NCBI RefSeq assembly: GCF_003241315.1
Contig: NZ_QFOZ01000007.1
Location: forward strand, 9,316-73,315
Source of the DNA: Lawsonella clevelandensis
GTDB lineage: Bacteria > Actinomycetota > Actinomycetes > Mycobacteriales > Mycobacteriaceae
Direction: 5' to 3'
DNA length: 64,000 bases
Part shown: one piece after another, positions 27,197 through 34,954 of the stretch
How positions within the stretch are numbered: the stretch's first letter is position 1
Layout: each line of letters starts with the position of its first letter
Program-made: the position numbers and the translations under genes
Notes under the pieces: model-generated
The model's input: only the letters and a program-made list of their open reading frames with translations
What the model was told of the DNA's origin: nothing
Database searches by the model: none

Positions 27197-27998
27197 GAGA
27201 AGGATGAGCAGCCAAATCAGAATCCTCAGCAAATACCTCAGCCAGGGAATACACAGGAAGTTCCAAGTCCGTTAGGGTACGATCCAACTCCATTCGCCGA
27301 TACGAGGTCAAACGCCGACATAGCGCATTCCACTGAGCCTTCGACACAGCAGAGCTAGAATACCACGGCAACTTCTTCAGCGACAGATTAGACACCAACC
27401 ACACTACATGCCAATTTGCACGCTTGTTGTGATAGCGAGCCGACAAACGAGTCGGATAGATATCAATCGCCTGGAGAAACGTCTCGAACTTCATCTGACC
27501 AGAGAACTCATCCAGAAGCAATACTGGCTCATTCGAATACTCATCAAACGGATGCTCATAGTCAGAGACCCGGTAAATAGTATCCATGTCATCGACGCTG
27601 TTGTACACCATATGCGTCTTCCCAACACCCGGCAGGCCATAAAGGTAGTGAACCTCAAGATCCTTACGATAACCACGGCCAACACGAGACTGCTGAGCTT
27701 GATACATACGATCCACATCACGATGACGGTGCAGCAACTCAGGATGCTTCAGAAGCACTTGATTAGAAGTTAGACCCTCATTCATAACAAGATTACGTAT
27801 CTTCAGAGTTTCATCATCATCGGTGTCTATCAGGTCCGCGAGGTCCATCTCCAGGAACTTGCCACCCACAAGAGGCGGCTGATCAGGAACCCGAGTAGAC
27901 AACTTCAGCACATAGCTACGAGCAGGCAGAGCCGACTGAGTGAGAATTGGCCGTGGTCGTTGCCGCAAAACTTGACGGTGCTGTAGCTGTTGTAAGAC
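27186..27998 (-). pseudogene. rep: CRESS-type Rep, SF3 helicase part, HUH nuclease domain missing
   Basis: The frame is open from 27998 but has only a TTG at 27968 and no ribosome-binding site. Counted from there (260 residues) it shows Walker A G-L-P-G-V-G-K-T (111-118), Walker B P-V-L-L-L-D-E-F (148-155), the B'-like segment Y-P-T-R-L-S-A-R-Y-H-N-K and motif C V-V-W-L-V-S-N (188-194), with an R-R near 218 as candidate arginine finger. That is the SF3 helicase of CRESS-DNA Reps. The rolling-circle nuclease motifs (FTxxN-like, HxH, YxxK) that should precede it are absent; an in-frame stop lies at 27999-28001. The protein is therefore 5'-truncated and unlikely to start replication alone. Confidence 0.72.
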
Positions 27999-28059
27999 TT
28001 ACTGCCGTGATGATGGCGGTGAGAAAGACATGCGGGGCGTCCTTTCCTGTCAAGAACAT
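27916..28059 (-). pseudogene. Possible orphan signal-peptide fragment at the island edge
   Basis: One minus-strand frame reads like a signal peptide (V-F-L-T-A-I-I-T-A-V-S-L-T-T-A-T-A-P-S-S-F-A then A-T-T-T-A). A strong AGGAAAGGA lies just before an ATG at 28031, but that ATG is out of frame with it by one base and yields only ten codons. This could be the 5' end of a secreted-protein gene cut by the element and since frameshifted. The call rests on composition and position only. Confidence 0.3.
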
Positions 28060-28380
28060 AGTAAAGGACAATGCAGAAATGTATATCCAGAGTCTTTTTT
28101 CCGACACACCAATGACAAAAATGTAATTGTGATCTGTATCACCACAATGGCTGTCATTGATGTTTATGAAAACCTGCGACTATGCCCCGTAAGACACTAT
28201 ATGTAGTGGTAAAAAAATTTTTAAAACCCTATATAGTGCAAAAAACGACACACCTTTCGAGTAAGTTTAAAACCGCTAGCGCATCATTAGTTAGGTAACA
28301 CTAAGTAATGGCTACACATCGTTGGATACGAAGAGAAGCATAAAGAAAATACTGTCTCGGAAGGACGCTAAGGAACCGTC
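28060..28380 (+). promoter_or_regulatory. nrdD upstream region
   Basis: AT-rich DNA without a credible gene. It holds the paired NrdR boxes (28194-28239) and the nrdD leader. The ribosome-binding site TAAGGAAC precedes the ATG at 28381. Confidence 0.5.
28194..28239 (+). promoter_or_regulatory. Paired NrdR boxes
   Basis: Box 1 ACACTATATGTAGTGG (28194-28209) matches the NrdR consensus acaCwAtATaTwGtgt at nearly every position. Box 2 AAACCCTATATAGTGC (28224-28239) is weaker but keeps TATATAGTG. They are 30 bp apart, three helical turns, as required for NrdR tetramer repression. This predicts that nrdD is repressed by the ATP/dATP-sensing NrdR. Confidence 0.75.
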
Positions 28381-30357
28381 ATGGCGAACACTGATTCCAC
28401 CCCCAGGCCCATCGTCGACGTCACCTCCACTGTTGATGAATACCTCGACCGCAGCGACTGGCGTGTTAATGCCAACGCAAACCAGGACTACTCCCTGGGC
28501 GGCATGATGCTCAACACCTCCGGCAAGGTCGTCGCCAACTACTGGCTCAGTAACGTCTACAGCCCCGCCGCCGGAGAAGCCCACCGCGACGGCTCCATCC
28601 ACATCCACGACCTCGACATGCTCGCCGGCTACTGCGCCGGCTGGTCCCTCCGCCAACTCCTGGAAGAAGGCTTCAACGGCGTCCCCGGCACCGTCGCCTC
28701 CCTCCCACCCAAGCACTTCTCCACCGCCTGCGGGCAGATCGTCAACTTCCTCGGCACCCTCCAAAACGAGTGGGCCGGCGCACAAGCCTTCAGCTCCTTC
28801 GACACCTACATGGCCCCCTTCGTCCGCCTCGACAACCTCACCTATGAGGACGTCAAACAGCAGATGCAGGAACTCATCTTCAACCTCAACGTCCCCAGCC
28901 GCTGGGGCACCCAAACCCCCTTCACCAACCTCACCTTCGACCTCCAATGCCCCGCCGACCTCGCCCCACAAGTACCCTTCATCGGCGGCGAACCCGTCGA
29001 CTTCACCTACGGGGACCTACAGGACGAAATGACCCTCATCAACCGGGCCTTCATTGAGGTCATGACGGAGGGCGACGCCGACGGCCGCGTCTTCACCTTC
29101 CCCATCCCCACCTACAACATTGGCAAAAACTTCGACTGGGAAGCCCCCATCGTTGAGCCACTGTTTGAAATGACCGCCAAATACGGCCTGCCCTACTTCC
29201 AGAACTTCATCAACTCCGACCTGGACCCCGGCATGATCCGCTCCATGTGCTGCCGCCTCCAACTCGACCTCCGCGAACTACTGAAACGCGGCAACGGACT
29301 CTTCGGATCCGCCGAACAAACCGGCTCCATCGGCGTCGTCACCCTCAACTGTGCCCGCCTCGGCTACCAGCACAAAGGCGACTGGAAAGGCCTCCTCGCC
29401 CGCGTCGACGAACTCATGGAACTCGGCAAAGACACCCTCGAGCGGAAACGCGTCAAAGTGGACGAACTCATCGACCGCGGCCTCTACCCCTACACCAAAC
29501 GGTACCTAGCCAGCCTCGACAACCACTTCTCCACCATCGGCGTAAACGGCGTCAACGAAATGGTGCGCAACTTCACCGACGACACAGAAGACATCTCCAC
29601 CGTCGTCGGCCACGAAATGGCCGTCCAACTCCTCGACCACGTGCGCACCCGCCTCGTCGACTTCCAGGAAGAAACAGGCCACCTCTACAACCTGGAAGCC
29701 ACCCCCGCCGAAGGCGCCTGCTACCGCTTCGCCCGCGAGGACAAGAAACGCTTCCCCGACATCATCCAGGCCGGATTCGAGGACGCCCCCTACTACACGA
29801 ACTCCTCCATGCTGCCCGTCGGCTACACCGATGACCCCTTCGAAGCCCTCGAACAGCAGGAAGACCTGCAGTCCATGTACACCGGCGGCACCGTCCTCCA
29901 CCTCTACATGGGTGAACGAGTAAGCGACGCCAAGACCTGCCGCGAACTCGTTCGGCGCAGCCTCACCGCCTTCCACATCCCCTACATCACCATCACCCCC
30001 ACCTTCTCCATCAGCCCCAAATACGGCTACATCTCCGGCGAACACCAGTACTGCCCCAAGTGCCAAGCCGACCACGACGCCGAAGTGGCCGCTGCCCGCG
30101 CCGCCGAAGCCGCCGGCAAACCAGTGAAGAAGACCGCCGAGCAGCTGGAAGCCGAATGGGAGCCGGTGGAGTGCGAAGTATGGACCCGTGTCATGGGCTA
30201 CTTCCGCCCCGTCAAATCCTTCAACAAGGGCAAGCAGTCCGAGCAGAAGGAACGCAAGAGCTTCCGGGAAGGCGTTGCCCTGGAATCCAGCGTGGCCGCA
30301 CCCCGCGCCGTCCCCTCCATGTCCGGCGACCGCATGGCCACCGCCAACGACCGCTAA
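28381..30357 (+). CDS. nrdD: Anaerobic ribonucleoside-triphosphate reductase
   Basis: A class III, oxygen-sensitive glycyl-radical enzyme making dNTPs without oxygen. The 658-residue protein lacks a long ATP-cone. It has the glycyl-radical loop R-V-M-G-Y-F-R-P with the radical glycine at about residue 606, and a zinc-site C-P-K-C followed by C-E-V-W close before it. Cysteines of the active site lie earlier (T-L-N-C-A-R-L-G-Y near 326). The 50-residue tail after the radical loop is Ser/Ala/Arg-rich. Its activase NrdG is not adjacent but 3.8 kb away at 34171. Confidence 0.93.
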   Translation: MANTDSTPRPIVDVTSTVDEYLDRSDWRVNANANQDYSLGGMMLNTSGKVVANYWLSNVYSPAAGEAHRDGSIHIHDLDMLAGYCAGWSLRQLLEEGFNGVPGTVASLPPKHFSTACGQIVNFLGTLQNEWAGAQAFSSFDTYMAPFVRLDNLTYEDVKQQMQELIFNLNVPSRWGTQTPFTNLTFDLQCPADLAPQVPFIGGEPVDFTYGDLQDEMTLINRAFIEVMTEGDADGRVFTFPIPTYNIGKNFDWEAPIVEPLFEMTAKYGLPYFQNFINSDLDPGMIRSMCCRLQLDLRELLKRGNGLFGSAEQTGSIGVVTLNCARLGYQHKGDWKGLLARVDELMELGKDTLERKRVKVDELIDRGLYPYTKRYLASLDNHFSTIGVNGVNEMVRNFTDDTEDISTVVGHEMAVQLLDHVRTRLVDFQEETGHLYNLEATPAEGACYRFAREDKKRFPDIIQAGFEDAPYYTNSSMLPVGYTDDPFEALEQQEDLQSMYTGGTVLHLYMGERVSDAKTCRELVRRSLTAFHIPYITITPTFSISPKYGYISGEHQYCPKCQADHDAEVAAARAAEAAGKPVKKTAEQLEAEWEPVECEVWTRVMGYFRPVKSFNKGKQSEQKERKSFREGVALESSVAAPRAVPSMSGDRMATANDR

Positions 30358-30401
30358 GCACAGCGGTTGCTAGCCACGGTGCTTGTGAGAAGCAGAGCTC
30401 A

Positions 30402-31196
30402 TTAGAAGCAGTGCTCATCTGACGGGAACTGCCCCGCCTCCACCTCCTGGCGGTAGGTGCGGGCAGCCTCCGTCATAGCCTCGCCCACCTCAGCAAACAC
30501 CTTCACGAAACGGGGGCGGCGGCCATCTTGCGGCACCGCCATAGCGTCGTACCACACCAGCACTTGCGCATCGGTATCCGGGCCGGCACCAATACCGACC
30601 GTCGGAATATCCAGCTTCTCGGTAACCTCTTTCGCCAGATCCCGCGGTACCATCTCCAGCACAACCGCACTGGCCCCCGCCTCCTGCACAGCTAGAGCAT
30701 CTTCTATAAGCTGCTGCGCACTATCACCACGGCCCTGCACCTTAAAACCGCCCAGTTTATGAACAGACTGGGGGGTGAAACCAATATGAGCCATCACCGG
30801 AATACCCGCCTTCACCAAAGCGCGGATTCGGTCAGCCATGCGCACACCGCCCTCCAGCTTCACCATCTGGGCACCCGATTCACGCATTACCCGAGACGAT
30901 GTCATAATGGCCTGCTCGTCAGAGGCCTCATAAGTGCCAAACGGCAGATCAGCCACCACAAGCGCCTGCGGGGCACCCCGCACCACACTCCGCGTCAAGA
31001 AAATCATCTCATCCAGGCTCACCTGCGTAGTGGTGTCATAGCCGTACACCACATTCGCGGCAGAATCCCCCACCAGCAGGACGGGAATCTCAGCCTCCGC
31101 AAAAGCACGGGCAGTGGAATAGTCGTAAGCAGTCAACATGGCCCACTTGTGGCCCTCCTGCTTCCATTGAGCAAGTGTAGAAACGCGAGTTTGCAT
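30402..31196 (-). CDS. panB: 3-methyl-2-oxobutanoate hydroxymethyltransferase
   Basis: First step of pantothenate synthesis: adds a hydroxymethyl group from methylene-THF to alpha-ketoisovalerate to give ketopantoate. The 264-residue TIM-barrel has the conserved L-L-V-G-D-S-A-A-N-V-V-Y-G-Y, the metal/substrate region K-L-E-G-G near 115 and A-H-I-G-F-T-P-Q-S. ATG 31196 is preferred; an upstream TTG at 31223 would add nine residues. It is divergent from coaBC with a 96-bp shared promoter region and convergent with nrdD. Confidence 0.95.
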   Translation of the reverse strand: MQTRVSTLAQWKQEGHKWAMLTAYDYSTARAFAEAEIPVLLVGDSAANVVYGYDTTTQVSLDEMIFLTRSVVRGAPQALVVADLPFGTYEASDEQAIMTSSRVMRESGAQMVKLEGGVRMADRIRALVKAGIPVMAHIGFTPQSVHKLGGFKVQGRGDSAQQLIEDALAVQEAGASAVVLEMVPRDLAKEVTEKLDIPTVGIGAGPDTDAQVLVWYDAMAVPQDGRRPRFVKVFAEVGEAMTEAARTYRQEVEAGQFPSDEHCF

Positions 31197-31292
31197 GCTT
31201 ACAAGTCTGCCACCTTTCCCCAAAAAGGCCAGTTAAAATGGGGCAACAACACATTCTCAACCCCTGCGCACGTATCCGCATAGAATAGGTAC

Positions 31293-32819
31293 ATGGCAGC
31301 AGCAGGACAGAACATGTCGCACACCAACCCCGGCGCAAACCCCAGTGCAAACCCCGGCACAAGCTCTGACACGCACCCTGACGCACACTCCGAGACATAC
31401 ACCGAGGCACACTCCGACGCGCACTCCGGTGGGCACAAAAATATTGTCGTCGGCGTAGGTGGAGGAATAGCCGCCTACAAAGCCTGCATGGTCATTCGTG
31501 AGTTCACCAAAGCCGGCCACACCGTCACCGCCATCCCCACCCCTGCCGCCGCCCAATTCATTGGCACCGCCACCCTCGAAGCCCTCACCGGGCAACCCGT
31601 CACTAGCAGTGTTTTCACCGACATACCGCAAGTACGGCACGTCACGGTCGGCTCCCAAGCAGACCTTGTTGTTGTTGTCCCCACCACCGCGGATTTCCTC
31701 TCCCGCATCGCCGCCGGCGCCGCCAGCGACATGCTCACCACCACCCTCCTCATGGCCACCTGCCCCATCCTCCTGGCCCCCGCCATGCACACCCAAATGT
31801 GGGAAAACAGCCTGGTCCAACGCAACGTTGATACTCTCCGCGAGCATGGCTACACCGTCATGGAACCCGCCGTGGGGCGCCTCACCGGGCCAGACTCTGG
31901 CGCCGGGCGACTCCCCGAACCCGCCGACATTGTGGACATGGCCTACTCGCTCCTTGAAGGACAAAAGCTGGCTGAAGAGTACAGTCAGCGCAGTCAGCAC
32001 AGCCCGGCAGAAGGGCATGGCCAGGCCAAAGAACGCAGTCAGGTAGGAGAGCGCAGCCGGGCCGCTGCGCGCGCCGATCTTATGCCTCGTGAGCTTATGC
32101 CCCGTGATCTGGTTGGGCGCCACATCATCATCACTGCTGGTGGTACGCGGGAGGCCATCGACCCCGTCCGCTACATTGGGAACAGATCCTCCGGCCAACA
32201 AGGCGCCGCCCTCGCCGCCTGCGCTGCTCAACGCGGCGCCCACGTCACCCTCCTCCTCGGCGCCCATGACCTGCCCTACCTGCCAGCCGGCGTCCAGGTA
32301 GAGACCGTCACCAGCGCCCTCGACCTGCAGGATAAACTCACCACCCTTGTAGAGACGGAACCCGTTGACGCGGTCATTATGGCCGCCGCCGTAGCAGACT
32401 TCCGCCCCACCGACACTGCCACCACCAAATTGAAAAAGGGCACAGACAGCGAACCCGATAGCATTGCCCTCACCCGCAACCCGGATATTCTGGCCAGCCT
32501 CACCCGCAGTCACCCCAATCTGGTCACCGTCGGATTCGCGGCAGAAACCGGCGACGCCACCCACACAGTGCTGCAGTTAGGGCGCGAAAAATTCGCCCGC
32601 AAAGGCTGCGACCTGCTCATGGTGAATGAAGTAGGGTTCCACACAACATTCGGGCAGCCCACCAACGCCGGTTGGCTGCTGGGGCGCGGCGGCACAGAAA
32701 AAGGTACAGAGAATAGCGCAGGAAAAAGCACAGACAGTGTCACAGTAAAGGAAATTCCGCGCATGTCGAAACGGGGCGTAGCGATGCGCATTCTGGACCA
32801 GCTCGCTACTCTTTTCTAA
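31293..32819 (+). CDS. coaBC: Bifunctional PPC decarboxylase / phosphopantothenate-cysteine ligase
   Basis: It joins cysteine to 4'-phosphopantothenate (CoaB) and decarboxylates the product (CoaC) toward coenzyme A. CoaC spans about residues 49-235: V-G-V-G-G-G-I-A-A-Y-K, the catalytic His region, and P-A-M-H-T-Q-M-W. CoaB spans about 275-508, with I-I-T-A-G-G-T-R-E-A-I-D-P-V-R and G-N-R-S-S-G-Q-Q-G. Two oddities: a 48-residue N-terminal extension made of degenerate Ser/Thr/Asp/His units (SDTHPDAHSETYTEAHSDAH), and a Gln/Ser/Arg linker of about 40 residues between the domains. A second Met at 31314 would keep most of the extension. Confidence 0.93.
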   Translation: MAAAGQNMSHTNPGANPSANPGTSSDTHPDAHSETYTEAHSDAHSGGHKNIVVGVGGGIAAYKACMVIREFTKAGHTVTAIPTPAAAQFIGTATLEALTGQPVTSSVFTDIPQVRHVTVGSQADLVVVVPTTADFLSRIAAGAASDMLTTTLLMATCPILLAPAMHTQMWENSLVQRNVDTLREHGYTVMEPAVGRLTGPDSGAGRLPEPADIVDMAYSLLEGQKLAEEYSQRSQHSPAEGHGQAKERSQVGERSRAAARADLMPRELMPRDLVGRHIIITAGGTREAIDPVRYIGNRSSGQQGAALAACAAQRGAHVTLLLGAHDLPYLPAGVQVETVTSALDLQDKLTTLVETEPVDAVIMAAAVADFRPTDTATTKLKKGTDSEPDSIALTRNPDILASLTRSHPNLVTVGFAAETGDATHTVLQLGREKFARKGCDLLMVNEVGFHTTFGQPTNAGWLLGRGGTEKGTENSAGKSTDSVTVKEIPRMSKRGVAMRILDQLATLF

Positions 32820-32854
32820 TTGGTTTTCCGCAGGAAAAAGCCCATAATTAAAGA

Positions 32855-33742
32855 GTGACTAGTGAGAATACGTCCCTGCAAGTATGTACCACACCCGCCG
32901 ACCTCACCGCCCTCGCCGAAAAACTTCATGCTGACGGACGACCCGTCGCCCTCGTCCCCACCATGGGGGCCCTCCACGATGGACACATGCAGCTTGTCCG
33001 CGCCGCAAAACAGATTCCCAACGCCGCCGTTATCGTCAGTATCTTTGTCAACCCCCTCCAGTTCGGGCCCAACGAGGACCTCGACTCCTACCCGCGCACC
33101 CTCCCCGAGGATCTTGACCTCCTTGCCTCCGAAGGTGTTTACGCAGCCTTCGCCCCCACCCCGCAAGACATGTACCCGGATGGCTTCCGCACCACCGTCA
33201 ACCCCGGACCCCTCTCCACTGAAATGGAGGGTGCTACCCGCCCCGGCCACTTCGCCGGTGCCCTCACCGTGTGCGCTAAACTCTTCGGCATCTCCCGCGC
33301 CGATCATGCTTTCTTCGGGGAGAAGGACTACCAGCAGCTCACCCTGTTGAAGCAGATGGTGAAGGATCTCAACATTCCTGTTACCCTTCACCCTGTCGCT
33401 ATCCGCCGCGAAAAATCCGGCCTCGCCCTTAGCTCCCGCAACCGCTACCTAAGCGATACGGAACGCACCCTGGCCGAGCAACTCTCCGCCAGCCTCCGCG
33501 CCGGCAAAGACGCCGCCGATAAAGGTGCCACCCCCCGCGAGGTCGTCACCGTCACCCGCGACTACCTTGCCCGCTACCCGGAAATTGAGGTTGACTACGT
33601 AGAACTGCGGGACGCGGGACTGCGGAAACTCAACGACTACTCCGATAACTCACTGCCGGCCCGCCTGCTCCTGGCGGCGCGTGTTGGCACTACTCGACTT
33701 ATTGACAATATGGGACTGATGCTCCAGCCCTGGGACTACTAA
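32855..33742 (+). CDS. panC: Pantothenate synthetase
   Basis: It condenses pantoate with beta-alanine using ATP. The start is GTG 32855. Motifs: P-T-M-G-A-L-H-D-G-H (the HIGH-like signature), F-V-N-P-L-Q-F-G-P, F-G-E-K-D-Y-Q-Q-L and the KMSKS-equivalent L-A-L-S-S-R-N-R-Y-L. The 295-residue length is usual. It is the second gene of coaBC-panC-panD-nrdG and starts 35 bases after coaBC. Confidence 0.95.
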   Translation: MTSENTSLQVCTTPADLTALAEKLHADGRPVALVPTMGALHDGHMQLVRAAKQIPNAAVIVSIFVNPLQFGPNEDLDSYPRTLPEDLDLLASEGVYAAFAPTPQDMYPDGFRTTVNPGPLSTEMEGATRPGHFAGALTVCAKLFGISRADHAFFGEKDYQQLTLLKQMVKDLNIPVTLHPVAIRREKSGLALSSRNRYLSDTERTLAEQLSASLRAGKDAADKGATPREVVTVTRDYLARYPEIEVDYVELRDAGLRKLNDYSDNSLPARLLLAARVGTTRLIDNMGLMLQPWDY

Positions 33743-33754
33743 GGACGTCACACC

Positions 33755-34162
33755 ATGTTTCGCACCATGCTGAAATCCAAAATCCATAGAGCCACCGTCA
33801 CACAGGCAGACCTCCACTATGTAGGCTCCTGCACCATTGACATTGCCCTCATGGAAGCCGCCGACTTGCTGGAAGGCGAAAAAGTAGACATTGTTGATGT
33901 CGATAACGGCAACCGCCTCTCCACCTACTGCATTGCGGGGGAGCGCGGCTCCGGCATTATCTCCATCAACGGTGCCGCCGCCCACCTCATTCACCCCGGC
34001 GACCTCGTTATCCTCATCGGTTACGGCCTTATGGATGACGCGGAAGCCCACACCTACCAGCCCAAAGTGATCTTCGTCGACAAGCAGAATCACATTCTGG
34101 AAAAGGGAGCAGACCCGGCTGGGGTACCGGCCGGCTCCGGTCTCCTCGACCCGCGCGGATAG
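33755..34162 (+). CDS. panD: Aspartate 1-decarboxylase proenzyme
   Basis: A pyruvoyl enzyme making beta-alanine from aspartate for PanC. The self-cleavage site G24-S25 lies in H-Y-V-G-S-C-T-I-D. K9 and Y22-type residues are in the expected places (M-L-K-S-K-I-H-R-A). The 135-residue length with a flexible C-terminal tail matches actinobacterial PanD. It starts 12 bases after panC and ends eight bases before nrdG. Confidence 0.95.
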   Translation: MFRTMLKSKIHRATVTQADLHYVGSCTIDIALMEAADLLEGEKVDIVDVDNGNRLSTYCIAGERGSGIISINGAAAHLIHPGDLVILIGYGLMDDAEAHTYQPKVIFVDKQNHILEKGADPAGVPAGSGLLDPRG

Positions 34163-34170
34163 CAGCCGCT

Positions 34171-34890
34171 ATGGCTACCGCAGATGACCTCACCATCGCT
34201 GGCCTCGTGCGCCTCTCCACTGTCGACTGGCCCGGACACATGGCCGCCACCGTCTTCCTCCAAGGCTGCCCCTGGAACTGTCTCTACTGCCACAACCCGG
34301 ACCTTATCGACTGCCGCACACCCGGAATTATGGAATGGGCAGAAGTAGAAAAATTCCTCCAACGTCGCCGCGGTCTCCTCGACGGTGTTGTTTTTACGGG
34401 GGGAGAACCCACCCGGCAACGAGGCCTAGCCGACGCCATGGCTCGCGTCCGCAACATGGGGTTCCAGGTAGGTCTCCACACTATGGGCGCCTACCCCACA
34501 CTGTTGCGTCCCCTCATTCCCCTCATTGACTGGGTGGGCTTCGACATTAAAGCCGCGCCCGCCCACTACGGCGACATTATCGCCACTAACCCGCATGCCA
34601 GTATTGGCACTGTGGGGAGCCGTCACGCCATGGAAGCCCTCGACATGCTGCTCGATGCTGGTATAGACATACAGGCCCGCACCACCCTGTACCCCGATTC
34701 GGTCGCCGTCACCGACCTTCCCATCATTGTGGACATGCTGCACAGTAAAGGGGTGGGATCATATCGTCTCCAGCAAGCCCGCGCTGAAGGAGCCCGCCAA
34801 GTGCTACCGGACGGGCGCACCCTCAGCTACGATAGGCCTGGCTGGGATACAGAATTTGCGGCCCTTAAGACGCGTTACGATTTTGGCTAA
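34171..34890 (+). CDS. nrdG: Anaerobic RNR-activating radical SAM protein
   Basis: It generates the glycyl radical of NrdD with S-adenosylmethionine and a 4Fe-4S cluster. The cluster motif is C33-P-W-N-C37-L-Y-C40; G-G-E-P (V-F-T-G-G-E-P-T) binds SAM, and G-F-D-I-K-A follows. At 239 residues it belongs to the longer NrdG2-like type. Its unusual place is the end of the coaBC-panC-panD run, with an eight-base gap, while its partner nrdD lies on the same strand 3.8 kb upstream, separated by panB on the other strand. Confidence 0.9.
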   Translation: MATADDLTIAGLVRLSTVDWPGHMAATVFLQGCPWNCLYCHNPDLIDCRTPGIMEWAEVEKFLQRRRGLLDGVVFTGGEPTRQRGLADAMARVRNMGFQVGLHTMGAYPTLLRPLIPLIDWVGFDIKAAPAHYGDIIATNPHASIGTVGSRHAMEALDMLLDAGIDIQARTTLYPDSVAVTDLPIIVDMLHSKGVGSYRLQQARAEGARQVLPDGRTLSYDRPGWDTEFAALKTRYDFG

Positions 34891-34954
34891 ACTTCTGCTG
34901 CCATTTATACCACAAAAATGACCACCCTCCACACATTCCAGGTAGCCTGAAAAC

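Larger units (their letters stand above)
26149..27998 (-). mobile_element. Remnant of an integrated CRESS-Rep rolling-circle replicon
   Basis: On the minus strand the order is Rep helicase fragment, repeats, origin-like hairpin, a 114-residue protein and a 55-residue membrane protein, all co-oriented and with visibly lower GC than the flanks. The Rep part has the SF3 motifs of CRESS-DNA replication proteins, known in bacteria from actinobacterial pCRESS-type plasmids and integrated elements. No integrase, transposase or clear flanking direct repeats were seen, so the way of entry is unknown. Boundaries are approximate: the left one is the TAG at 26149 and the right one lies close to 27960-28000, where the Rep coding similarity fades. 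Confidence 0.68.

Noticed and set aside
26149..27998. A filamentous phage (inovirus) remnant
   Set aside because: The small membrane protein fits, but the ATPase has SF3 helicase motif C (VWLVSN) and the CRESS B' segment rather than a Zot layout, and no coat or adsorption gene is seen. It is not fully excluded.
28287..28305. A third DtxR box before nrdD (TTAGGTAACACTAAG)
   Set aside because: Only about 13 of 19 positions match, and the NrdR boxes explain the regulation better.
31257..32564. A long open frame of about 435 codons antisense to coaBC
   Set aside because: It is the Gly/Val-rich mirror of a high-GC gene, lacks a domain, and coaBC on the other strand has complete motifs.
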